From positions 1 through 15,768 of the forward strand of contig JACSSI010000026.1 of assembly GCA_014879345.1 (NCBI GenBank): a DNA stretch of 15,768 nucleotides, read 5' to 3'. Origin of the DNA: Anaerolineae bacterium (GTDB lineage Bacteria; Chloroflexota; Anaerolineae; Promineifilales; Promineifilaceae). The translations under genes were made by a program, and so were the position numbers. Every line of letters starts with the position of its first letter. The stretch's first letter is position 1. The notes below the pieces were generated by a model. It saw nothing but the letters and a program-made list of their open reading frames with translations, ran no database searches and had not been told where the DNA came from. Below, piece by piece: positions 7,580 through 15,197 of this stretch.

Positions 7580-10471
7580 TTAGCGCCCCATGACTCTAGC
7601 CAGCGTCTCACAAGCCGGACAGCCGCCATTTTTACGAATCATAGCATAGCCAGCCTGCGGATCACTTCCCCAATAATCAAAATCAACATTGAAGACAATA
7701 ATCATTCGCACCTTTCCTGTATTGGCAGCCACACTCACTGCCTCAGCCAGCCAGGCAGCGTGCTCTTCCACAGATGTGTCGGAAGCCCAGGCAAAACGCT
7801 CTGGCACACCGCCATAATCATCACCCGATAAATAGCCCAACTCTGTAAAACAAACCGGCTTACCCAACTGTGCATAGACATTCAAAGTAGGCAGCAAATA
7901 CCAACTGTAATGGGCGCTCCCCGTTGGATGACCCGTGCTTGACGATGGCGAACTGGCACCAGCGTTGTAATGTGCGCCAATGCAATCGGCGTAATTACCG
8001 CCTCCGGCCGCCAGCACACCAGCCATGTAGCGATTATCAGCCCAGGCATTTGTGCCATTATCAAAACCCGTAGGGGCCGGTGCGCCGCTGATGACCATAA
8101 CATTGGGGTTGGCAGATTTGATGGCATTGTAGGCAGGCGCGAGCATATTGTTTACATAACTAGCCGGATCGATTTGCCCCGCCGGCCATTCAAAGTCGAT
8201 ATTCATTTCATTCCAAACTTCAATGGCATCTGGCCCCAAGGCCGCCACACCACCCAGGAATTGCACATACTTTTCAAAGTCAATGCTCTCTGGATAGGTA
8301 TTTGCGCCAGGAATACTTAACAGTACCTTGAAACCTGCTGCATGGGCATTATTGATCCGCCCAGCCAGGTCGTTAGGATTACTGCCGGAACCCCACTTGT
8401 GCTGGAATTTAACCCAGTTCATACCAGATGCAGCCATCAAGGGTGGATTGCTGAATGAGTGCGTTTGTCCGCCTAATTCAAAACCGCCTGCCGCTACTGG
8501 CGGCGCAGAAACGGGAGATGGCGGCCCCGATGAAGGGGCAGGAGCGGGGTTGGCGGGGCCACTAGCCACAGTGCTGCTCGGCGCAGAGACAATAACTTCG
8601 GTCACATCTGCGAGGGTGGCAATGTCAAACGCCGGATCGATGGCGATCAAAGGTGTTGCCATCCAGCCTGTTTGTTCCCCGGCACTATTTTCAAATACAA
8701 TCTGAAGCCAGTAGCCATATTTATCTCGGCCAATGACCTCAACTTCGGTATCTTTGAGAATGGGCGCCGGGAATTTATCATAATTTTCGCCAGGGCCGAC
8801 ACGCACAAAAGCATTTTTCTTGATTATGCCCGGCATTGTTATGCGTTCTGCTGCCACATCTTCCTCAGTGTCGGCTACGGTAACAGGCAGTGTACCCAGA
8901 GGTGTGGTCGTTTCCCCAGATACAAAATCGACCTGGAGCGTAAACTCGCCGGGTTCTGCTGCGCCTGCCCACGTAAAAGCAGCTTCTGTGGTGTTTTCTG
9001 AAGCAATGACGTCGCCTTCCTCATCTAAAACAGTCCAGACGAAAACAGGAGCATCTGCCTGCGCAGAATCTGACAACTGGACGGGTGAGGTAAAGGCAAT
9101 GCCTTGTAGATTGTGTTTAACGGCCGTTTCCACTCTAGCCGCAACAGTAGCCGGATGCGCTAACCACACTTCATCCTCTTCTACTGTGTAATAATAGGCA
9201 GCATTGGCCTCATCCCATTGAATGGGGGAAATCTCACCGGAAAGAACCGCTTCAATCGCTGTTTCCGGCTCAACCGCTGCTGAATCCGCATCAACCTCTA
9301 CCTCACCAAAATGCGTAACCAGTTCTTCGGCTGTCAACGGTGTCCAGGTATCCCCAGAACCGATAACGGCACTGGTAGGAATGAGCGCCACCAGTTTGCG
9401 CCGGTCTATGTTGTCTGTCGCCCAGGCCAGCAGGTGATCCACTGCTCCCTCTTCTTGATACGCTTCAGGAGCAAGCGGCAGTTGCAGGTAAAGGCTGTCT
9501 GCGCTGTTTGCCAATGCGGCCCAGTCATAACCAGCCAGATCGCTGGCCGTATCTGTATCTTGAGGCGCAGGTAAAGTAAGGATTAGATTTTTGTCTTGTG
9601 TCGCCAATGCAGCGGAAAGGGCTTGCACAAATGTGGTGAATGCCTTTTTGTGGGTGGCATTTAAGCCTTGCACGTTAAGATTGAGGCCCGCATACGGTTC
9701 AATTATTTCCAGAACTGCTTCCAGAAGGTCAGCTTGCGCCGCCTCATCAGCCAAAACGGCCGTTACCGCATCCACTTCTATTTCCTCACCCACGTTGGTC
9801 AGTTGCAGGTAGGGTTTCGCCACACCAGCCGGACTATCGGCAAGCTCGCCTGCCAGTTCCCCATCCGCGCCAATATAGACGGTGTTGACGATGGTCTCTG
9901 AAAGCTGCGTCGGCTCAGTTTCTGCTTGCACGAGGGCAACAGCCTGGAACAAGGGGTGTTCGGCAGAATGGCGCTGCTGGGTGGCCGCATCATATTTTGA
10001 CGGGATAAACGTCCAGGATGCACCATCCCAACCCACCATATCGAGCAGGGTCACATCTGCATCCACCGGGGTATTGATGGCGACTTGGCCGGAAACGGCC
10101 GTTTCGTCACTATCAAGCGCATACACAGCACTCACCAGCTTGAGGTCTGCCGGAGGCGGCTCAATAGCGGCAGCGGCCAGGTCTGCCTCCGCCAATGGCG
10201 TGACATTTACAGCAACTTGACTGCTGACGGTAATTTCCCCTGCAATTTCTGGCATGGCAGGTGTTTCAGGAGCGACTGTTTCTTGGGGGGAAACGGCCGT
10301 TTCAGTGACAACGGCTTCTGTATCAGCCAGTTCATCATCAGTGCTTGGTTTCTCCCCACAGCCCGCCATAACCAGCAGCATGAAACCTATAACAAAAACA
10401 GCAATGAGGAAACGTTTAGTATTCTGGATAGTATTATTTGAATTTACGACCTGCTTTTCTGCCACAATCAT
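7580..10471 (-). CDS. Large lipoprotein: degenerate GH18-like region, SH3b, GH39/GH5-like hydrolase domain
   Basis: The protein has 963 aa. The N-terminus has a basic stretch, a hydrophobic core (about 21-37) and a lipobox-like VMAGC with Cys38, so it is probably a lipoprotein. A Thr/Glu/Pro-rich linker follows. Residues about 190-465 resemble the GH18 barrel of YaaH-type proteins, but the catalytic strand reads AGLNLNVQGLN (261-271) where D-x-x-D-x-D-x-E is expected, so it is probably inactive. Residues about 548-611 form an SH3b domain (NAFVRVGPGENYDKF), often a wall-binding module. After a Pro/Ser linker (630-662), residues 663-963 form a clan-A-like glycosidase domain with WNE at 753-755 (acid/base E755) and FTELGY at 875-880 (nucleophile E877). 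GGAGG is 3 bp before the ATG. Four AACGGCCGTT copies lie inside. A role in glycan cleavage at the cell surface is inferred; the substrate is unknown. Confidence 0.85.
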   Translation of the reverse strand: MIVAEKQVVNSNNTIQNTKRFLIAVFVIGFMLLVMAGCGEKPSTDDELADTEAVVTETAVSPQETVAPETPAMPEIAGEITVSSQVAVNVTPLAEADLAAAAIEPPPADLKLVSAVYALDSDETAVSGQVAINTPVDADVTLLDMVGWDGASWTFIPSKYDAATQQRHSAEHPLFQAVALVQAETEPTQLSETIVNTVYIGADGELAGELADSPAGVAKPYLQLTNVGEEIEVDAVTAVLADEAAQADLLEAVLEIIEPYAGLNLNVQGLNATHKKAFTTFVQALSAALATQDKNLILTLPAPQDTDTASDLAGYDWAALANSADSLYLQLPLAPEAYQEEGAVDHLLAWATDNIDRRKLVALIPTSAVIGSGDTWTPLTAEELVTHFGEVEVDADSAAVEPETAIEAVLSGEISPIQWDEANAAYYYTVEEDEVWLAHPATVAARVETAVKHNLQGIAFTSPVQLSDSAQADAPVFVWTVLDEEGDVIASENTTEAAFTWAGAAEPGEFTLQVDFVSGETTTPLGTLPVTVADTEEDVAAERITMPGIIKKNAFVRVGPGENYDKFPAPILKDTEVEVIGRDKYGYWLQIVFENSAGEQTGWMATPLIAIDPAFDIATLADVTEVIVSAPSSTVASGPANPAPAPSSGPPSPVSAPPVAAGGFELGGQTHSFSNPPLMAASGMNWVKFQHKWGSGSNPNDLAGRINNAHAAGFKVLLSIPGANTYPESIDFEKYVQFLGGVAALGPDAIEVWNEMNIDFEWPAGQIDPASYVNNMLAPAYNAIKSANPNVMVISGAPAPTGFDNGTNAWADNRYMAGVLAAGGGNYADCIGAHYNAGASSPSSSTGHPTGSAHYSWYLLPTLNVYAQLGKPVCFTELGYLSGDDYGGVPERFAWASDTSVEEHAAWLAEAVSVAANTGKVRMIIVFNVDFDYWGSDPQAGYAMIRKNGGCPACETLARVMGR

Positions 10472-11033
10472 CTACCTCCACGACCTTTATATCTGTTTAC
10501 ACTTTTTTAAACGCCTTTCGGCAGTCTACCTCGGCATCTCCCACAATGGGTAAAAAACCTGACGCCGAAATTGATTCACTACCGGTATGCATAGCAGGCA
10601 AATTCTAACACAGGCTTCGTAAAACCAGAAAGAAGGCTTGCCAGATACGCGAATTACATGCGCTGATTTTGGCTCAGATTGATGACGCATACAGCAATTT
10701 TCAATGAGAAGCCTGGGCGTAGGGGTGGGACAAGCGGATCATGTTTTTGCCAATCACAAATGACGCTTCTCCTGCCTGTCTCACCCATCATTTCTACCAT
10801 AAAACATCGCAAAATTGAGAATTGATGTTACCATATCCTCAAGCTGGCTGGATTGGTTCCAACCAGATTAAACAGTATCGCCGTGTCTTCTCTTGAAATT
10901 ATAAATTAGCCGCACGCTGTCTTGGCTATTTGAGCCTTGCTGGCGCTCTTATTGGGTTACGTTGAAATATCAACACAACCTGGATGAGGGAAACGGCCGT
11001 TTACCCAGTTAAAACAAAACAAGGGGGCAAATC
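10472..11033. other. 562-bp divergent intergenic region with inverted repeats
   Basis: I see no convincing gene here. It must hold the promoters for the lipoprotein gene (leftward) and the small repeat-protein gene (rightward). A TATAAA on the minus strand about 13-18 bp upstream of the lipoprotein ATG could be a -10 box, but no good -35 accompanies it. Three inverted repeats are visible: CAGGCTTC (10611-10618) with GAAGCCTG (10708-10715); GGGTGGGACA (10723-10732) with TGTCTCACCC (10777-10786, one G-T pair); and GTTGA-AATA-TCAAC (10961-10974), which is operator-like. The first two enclose about 105 and 64-bp segments and could be remnants of a small non-coding repeat element. Confidence 0.4.
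10988..11006. repeat. Extended palindrome upstream of the small repeat-protein gene
   Basis: GGG + AAACGGCCGTTT + A + CCC forms an almost perfect palindrome with one extra A, centred on an AACGGCCGTT copy (10992-11001). It lies 28 bp before the ATG of the 106-aa gene, so it would be in that gene's 5' leader or promoter. Confidence 0.7.
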
Positions 11034-11354
11034 ATGACCAATATTTACCATCCCAATGGACAAGTAGCCTGGACAGGCAGCATGGCCTACCACATCAACG
11101 GCAATCAAGCCTGGACGACACAAGGTTTCGCTTACCACGATAACCAGCAAATCGCCTGGACTGGTTCAGACGCCTATTATGCAAACGGGTTTCCCGCATG
11201 GCATAACAATCATAGTTTTGACTCAAAAGGAAACTTTTTGGAAACCAACTCGAGAGCCTGGAAAGTTGATCTGGGTTCCGGATTCCACATTATGGTCAGC
11301 AGCACTGGTGCAGAATTGTTTTTCAAAGGCAAAAAGTTAGCGTCCGCTAAATGA
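11034..11354 (+). CDS. Small MORN-like repeat protein (YxxNxxxAW repeats)
   Basis: This 106-aa soluble protein has no signal peptide. Residues 5-56 contain four tandem units of 14-15 aa with the pattern Y-[HY]-x-N-x-x-x-A-W: YHPNGQVAW (5-13), YHINGNQAW (19-27), YHDNQQIAW (34-42) and YYANGFPAW (48-56). This resembles MORN/YwqK-type hairpin repeats, in which each unit is a beta-hairpin. I recall similar small proteins in cyanobacteria, but no function. The C-terminal half (VDLGSGFHIMVSSTGAELFF) is also beta-rich. AAGGGGG (11021-11027) is a fair ribosome binding site. The gene is flanked on both sides by AACGGCCGTT-centred palindromes and contains none itself. Confidence 0.75.
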   Translation: MTNIYHPNGQVAWTGSMAYHINGNQAWTTQGFAYHDNQQIAWTGSDAYYANGFPAWHNNHSFDSKGNFLETNSRAWKVDLGSGFHIMVSSTGAELFFKGKKLASAK

Positions 11355-11390
11355 CTCTTGTCATATCACAATTTAGCAGCCAACGATGTG

Positions 11391-11409
11391 GGGAAAACGG
11401 CCGTTCCCC
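11391..11409. repeat. AACGGCCGTT palindrome between the repeat-protein gene and the ligase gene
   Basis: GGG, AAAACGGCCGTT and CCCC form an inverted repeat with a two-base bulge, holding the decamer at 11396-11405. It lies in the 145-bp gap between the 106-aa gene and the GH-ligase gene. No T-tract follows, so it is not a canonical terminator. Confidence 0.65.
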
Positions 11410-11499
11410 GCTCAACCCCAAATCATCAACCAAAGTCATCAAGCCTGCGTAGGTGAACCATCGTTTCCCAATCAGCCCAATTCGACTAAAATACACGCC

Positions 11500-14400
11500 A
11501 TGCTCACACCAAAACGTGCCCGTTGGCTTTCTCTCATCTTTCTAATCGTCACGCTTTTAGCCTTACTTGGTCTCGGCGTATGCCAAAACCGTCAGGATTT
11601 TCTGACACGCGGTATCCCAACTGAACTGCCCGGCCCCATCGCCCATGCTGGCACACAGGTGGGTCTTAACGTTTACCTTAACCAGTATGACGATGCTGAA
11701 CTGGCCGAGAACCTTGCTCAAATCGCAGAGCTGGGCATCCAGCACATTAAGCAACCTTTCTATTTCAGCGATAATTTTGATTGGGAAGAGGCAGACAGGG
11801 TGATAACGGCCGTTTCCAACGCCAATCTCACCCTCACCCCTCTGCTCGACGGCAACCCCGCCGACCACTTCGCCCCGCCTGCCAACCCTAATGACTACGC
11901 GCAATGGGCAGGAGAGTTTGCCCGGCGCTACGGCGACCAAATTCAGACCTACATCATCTGGGACGAACCTAATCTGACAACCCACTGGGGCAATCAACCC
12001 GTCAACCCTGCCGAGTACGCCGCCCTGCTCACCGCCGCCAGCGCCGCCATCCGCCAAGCCGACGCCGACGCCGTCATCGTCGCTGCGCCGCTGGCGCCCA
12101 ACGAAGAAACCGGCCCCCAAAACCTCGCCGACCACCTCTATTTGCAGCAGCTTTACGAAGAAGGCGCGGACGCAGCCTTTGACGTAGCCGCAGGCAAGCC
12201 GTATGGCTTCCACACCGGCCCCGATGACCGCACCACCGCCCATGACACTCTCAATTTCAGCCGCCTCATCCTGATACGCGAGGTGATGACCCGCAATGGC
12301 GACGGGGACAAGGCGCTGTGGGCGGGCAACTGGGGCTGGAACAGTCTGCCCACGGGCTGGACGGGCGACCCGTCCGTCTGGGGGCAAACCAGCGCCCAAG
12401 AGCAGGCAGATTGGACAATCGCCGCCCTCGACCGAGCCAGTAAGGAGTGGCCCTGGGCAGGCGTGTTTTTCCTGGAAAACTGGGAGCCAGATGCGCCGGA
12501 AGATGACGCGCATTGGGGGTTTAGTTTAAAAAGATTAATGATTGAAGATTTAAAGATTAAAGAGTCATTTGCCGCCCTTCCAGCCTCAATCTTCAATCTT
12601 CAATCTTCCATCACCTATCCAGGTTTTCATCTCGCCTCCCCTGATGATCCGGCGCAGGTTTTTGAAGGCGGGTGGCGTTTTTCGCCGGAGTTTGGCGCGG
12701 ATATTAGTGAAACGGCCGAGGGTGAAGCGCCGGATACTGTTACATTTACGTTTTGGGGGACGGAGGCGGGGCTGCGCGTGCGTCGCGCTAATTTCCGGGC
12801 GCGGCTGAATATCACGGTCGATGGGCAGCCGGCCAACGCACTGCCGCAGGATGAAAACGGCGCAGTTCTCATTCTCACGGCCGCTGACCCGAATGAGGAT
12901 TATCTGACGCTTGAGACGGTTGCCACCAACCTGGAGCCTGGCATGCACACGATGGAGATTGTGGCGAACCGGGGCTGGGACCAATGGGCGCTGAATGGCT
13001 TTTCGGTGTGCTATGCGCCGCCATCTCCGGTCTGGTTGATGCGCATTTTGGCGGGAACGGCCGTTTTCTCATTCCTCCTCGCCATTTATTGTGCCACACG
13101 GGCGCAGTGGGGCTATTGGCTGCGCGAGAAGACTCGTTGGTATGCGGGGTTGAGCAGCAAGGTGCAGGTGGGGATAACGGCCGTTACTGCTGCCATCGTC
13201 GCCCTGACCGGCTGGCTCACCTGGGGGGCAGAAGCGGCTGGCATGTACCGGCGGCTGGGTGACGGGGCGCAGCTTGCCCTGACGGCTGGCGCGGCGGCCG
13301 TTTTCTACGTCGCCCCCAGTTTTTACCTCTACATTGCCGCCCTGCTCGTCCTGTTCCTGCTCATCTACTTCCGGCCCGCCTGGGGCGTGGCGCTCATCGC
13401 TTTCTGTATTCCGTTCTACGTGCCGCCGCTGCCCAAAGCAATCTTCCAATTCCGCTTCTCGCCTGTGGAAATCTTCACGCTGGTGACACTGGGAGCGTGG
13501 ACGCTGCGCTCGATTACCGATTGGCGATTTAGGATTGACGATTCTCGATTGACGATTGGCGATTCAAAAGAAATCTCACGCGGAGACGCGGAGACGCAGA
13601 GCAGGTTTAAAAAATCTGCGAAATCTGCGAAATCTGTGGATTATTCAGTTTTAGCGTTAGTTCTGGTGGCAACCGTCTCCCTGTTTTTCACGGAACGGCT
13701 AGGCGTGGCGACGAATGAGTGGCGCATGGTCATTGTGGAGCCAGCGCTGTTTTATCTGCTGCTGCGTGGCGTGAAGTTGCAGGACAGGGAGATGTGGGGT
13801 GTACTGGATGCGTTTGTGTTGAGTGGTCTTGTCCTGGCGCTCATTGGGTTGTGGCAATATGCCTTTGATCCAGACAGTCTCATCACGGCGGAAGGCGGTT
13901 TGATGCGGGTGCGCTCTATTTTTGGCTCACCCAATAATCTGGCTCTCTACCTGGGGCGGATTCTGCCTTTGCTGGCGGCGATGCTGCTTCTGGGCAAGGA
14001 AAATGGCACACGACGCTGGCTCTACAGCCTGTTCCTGCTGCCGATGGGTGTGGTGGTGCTGCTGAGTTTTAGCAAAGGGGCGTTGATTTTGGGCTTACCC
14101 GCCGCGTTTCTCTATATTTTTTGGCGCTGGCAGCAGGCAAACGGCCGTTCTACCTGGCCCTGGCTGATCTTGTTTGGGGTGCTGGGTGTGGTCGCGTTTG
14201 CTGCTGTGCTGCAAATTCCAGCCATCGCCGGACGGCTTGATCCACGCAGCCAGACGGGATTTTTCCGCCTCAACTTGTGGCAGGCCAGCCTCAACATGGT
14301 CAAAGCCCATCCCTGGTTTGGCGTTGGTCTGGATAATTTTCTTTACGCCTATCGCGGACGCTACATTTTAGACGCGGCGTGGCAGGAACCCAATCTTAAC

Positions 14401-14676
14401 CATCCGCACAATATTTTCCTCGATTTCAGCACGCGGTTGGGCATTTTTGGTCTGCTCACCGGGTTCTGGCTGTTTGGGGAAGCCGGGAGACGGTTATGGC
14501 GCAAGGCGGCTGGGGTAACGGCCGTTTGGCAGCCCATTCTCGTCGGTTTTGGCGGGGCGTTAGTCGCCATCCTGTTTCATGGACTGGTTGATCACAGTTT
14601 CTTTCTTGTCGATTTGGCGTATGGGTTTATGCTGATATTGGGAACGGCCGTTTGGTTAGAAAAGAAAACAGAGTGA
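11500..14676 (+). CDS. Fusion: GH-like extracellular domain + Wzy/WaaL-type O-antigen ligase membrane domain
   Basis: The protein has 1058 aa. A signal anchor (about 9-27) leads into a TIM-barrel domain (about 50-345). This domain is alignable with the GH domain of the lipoprotein in this window: WDEPN at 154-158 keeps acid/base E156, but the nucleophile position reads WAGNWGW with N277. Residues about 372-505 form a beta-sandwich (FTFWGTEAGLRVRRANFRA). From about 510 on there are ten or more membrane segments. The last third matches the O-antigen ligase/polymerase family, including H[NSQ]x9Gxx[GTY] as H970-N971...G981...G984 in the large periplasmic-loop region. Two repeat-derived inserts are present (residues about 341-371 and 671-713). 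ATG 11500 was chosen over 11386 because it starts directly before the signal anchor. No Shine-Dalgarno is evident, and TAAAAT lies 7 bp upstream, so leaderless transcription is possible. It likely joins or polymerises surface glycan. Confidence 0.85.
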   Translation: MLTPKRARWLSLIFLIVTLLALLGLGVCQNRQDFLTRGIPTELPGPIAHAGTQVGLNVYLNQYDDAELAENLAQIAELGIQHIKQPFYFSDNFDWEEADRVITAVSNANLTLTPLLDGNPADHFAPPANPNDYAQWAGEFARRYGDQIQTYIIWDEPNLTTHWGNQPVNPAEYAALLTAASAAIRQADADAVIVAAPLAPNEETGPQNLADHLYLQQLYEEGADAAFDVAAGKPYGFHTGPDDRTTAHDTLNFSRLILIREVMTRNGDGDKALWAGNWGWNSLPTGWTGDPSVWGQTSAQEQADWTIAALDRASKEWPWAGVFFLENWEPDAPEDDAHWGFSLKRLMIEDLKIKESFAALPASIFNLQSSITYPGFHLASPDDPAQVFEGGWRFSPEFGADISETAEGEAPDTVTFTFWGTEAGLRVRRANFRARLNITVDGQPANALPQDENGAVLILTAADPNEDYLTLETVATNLEPGMHTMEIVANRGWDQWALNGFSVCYAPPSPVWLMRILAGTAVFSFLLAIYCATRAQWGYWLREKTRWYAGLSSKVQVGITAVTAAIVALTGWLTWGAEAAGMYRRLGDGAQLALTAGAAAVFYVAPSFYLYIAALLVLFLLIYFRPAWGVALIAFCIPFYVPPLPKAIFQFRFSPVEIFTLVTLGAWTLRSITDWRFRIDDSRLTIGDSKEISRGDAETQSRFKKSAKSAKSVDYSVLALVLVATVSLFFTERLGVATNEWRMVIVEPALFYLLLRGVKLQDREMWGVLDAFVLSGLVLALIGLWQYAFDPDSLITAEGGLMRVRSIFGSPNNLALYLGRILPLLAAMLLLGKENGTRRWLYSLFLLPMGVVVLLSFSKGALILGLPAAFLYIFWRWQQANGRSTWPWLILFGVLGVVAFAAVLQIPAIAGRLDPRSQTGFFRLNLWQASLNMVKAHPWFGVGLDNFLYAYRGRYILDAAWQEPNLNHPHNIFLDFSTRLGIFGLLTGFWLFGEAGRRLWRKAAGVTAVWQPILVGFGGALVAILFHGLVDHSFFLVDLAYGFMLILGTAVWLEKKTE
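12521..12610. repeat. AT-rich in-frame insert with heptamer repeats in the ligase gene
   Basis: AATCTTC is repeated three times in tandem (12588-12608). Its complement GAAGATT occurs in the opposite direction at 12544-12550, with AAGATT at 12553-12558, so the block can fold back on itself. It is embedded in very GC-rich coding DNA and adds the peptide around LKRLMIEDLKIKESFAALPA to the linker between the GH-like and beta-sandwich domains. The frame is kept. Confidence 0.65.
13511..13638. repeat. Consecutive 7-mer, 8-mer and 9-mer tandem repeats, in frame, in the ligase gene
   Basis: Eight heptamers of consensus CGATTNN occupy 13511-13566. CGCGGAGA occurs twice, followed by CGCAGAGC, at 13579-13602. 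AAATCTGCG occurs twice, followed by AAATCTGTG, at 13612-13638. The whole block is translated as a hydrophilic stretch (residues about 671-713, ending KSAKSAKSVD) between two membrane segments. Such short repeats normally sit between genes; here they are tolerated in a loop. Confidence 0.8.
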
Positions 14677-14802
14677 TAGTTCGAAAGTTTGCAATTTTAT
14701 AATGAACAGACACACTTATGTGCCAATCACGTAACTTTGACAAAACGGCCGTGTTTTTCATTACGGTTCTATCAAGATCGTGGTAGAATTGCCAAATTCA
14801 AT

Positions 14803-14830
14803 TTGACATCTAAAATACTGCCTCTAAAAT
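14803..14830 (+). promoter_or_regulatory. Sigma70-like promoter for acpP
   Basis: A perfect -35 TTGACA (14803-14808) is followed after 16 bp by TAAAAT (14825-14830), about 40 bp before the acpP ATG. An inverted repeat ACTGCC/GGCAGT (14817-14822 with 14833-14838) brackets the -10 box and could be an operator. A second TTGACA at 14737 partly abuts an imperfect palindrome (AACGGCCGTG, 14744-14753) but has only a poor -10. Confidence 0.55.
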
Positions 14831-14869
14831 TCGGCAGTTAAATAAAGATTATCCTGAAGGAGAAAATTA

Positions 14870-15118
14870 ATGAGTGACACTAACGATACACAAGAGCGTG
14901 TAACTACCATCATTGTGGATTTATTGGGAGTAGAAGAAGAACAGGTTGTACCCGCAGCCCGTTTTCGTGAAGATTTGGAAGCAGATTCCCTGGATCTCGT
15001 CGAGCTGATTATGGCCTTTGAAGAAGAATTTGATGGCGAAATTTCCGACGAAGAAGCACAGAAAATTACGACCGTTGGTGAAGCTGTTACGTACATCAAC
15101 GAACGTATGCGTTCCTAA
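14870..15118 (+). CDS. acpP: Acyl carrier protein
   Basis: This acidic 82-aa protein has the normal size for ACP, the carrier of growing fatty acyl chains on phosphopantetheine. The attachment site is Ser40 in ADSLDLVEL, followed by the recognition helix (IMAFEEEFDGEISDEEAQ) and TVGEAVTYI near the end, as in type II fatty-acid synthesis ACPs. A strong GAAGGAG (14856-14862) precedes the ATG by 7 bp, there is a good promoter upstream, and a very strong hairpin terminator follows. It therefore seems to be transcribed on its own and highly expressed. It is not next to fabD/fabG/fabF here, and it could alternatively serve a specialised acyl pathway. Confidence 0.95.
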   Translation: MSDTNDTQERVTTIIVDLLGVEEEQVVPAARFREDLEADSLDLVELIMAFEEEFDGEISDEEAQKITTVGEAVTYINERMRS

Positions 15119-15143
15119 TTACACACGCACGCACCAAACCATA

Positions 15144-15197
15144 AAACTGAAAAGCGCTCAAAGGATAGCACGGTATCCTTTGAGCGCTTTTCGGTTT
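15144..15197. terminator. Bidirectional intrinsic terminator after acpP
   Basis: Bases 15144-15167 pair with 15174-15197 in a 24-bp stem (one G-T pair) on the 6-nt loop GCACGG. The stem has an A-tract on its left flank and a T-tract on its right (GAAAAGCGCTC with GAGCGCTTTTC), so it can end transcription from both sides. It also overlaps the stop codon of the convergent membrane-protein gene (15196-15198). Confidence 0.85.

Noticed and set aside
8800..9900. Active GH18 chitinase assignment for the lipoprotein
   Set aside because: The D-x-x-D-x-D-x-E strand is not present; the matching stretch has N and Q at the key places.
10600..10720. Transposase fragment on the minus strand
   Set aside because: Short open stretches exist, but no recognisable transposase motif; only the inverted repeats can be supported.
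11386..11499. Upstream ATG giving 38 more residues on the GH-ligase fusion
   Set aside because: It would translate a decamer palindrome and a Pro/Gln-rich leader ahead of a clear signal anchor that begins at ATG 11500.
11563..12513. Long antisense open frame (316 codons, minus strand)
   Set aside because: It lies wholly opposite the GH-like domain in GC-rich DNA where antisense frames stay open by composition; its protein is Gly/Val-rich without recognisable motifs.
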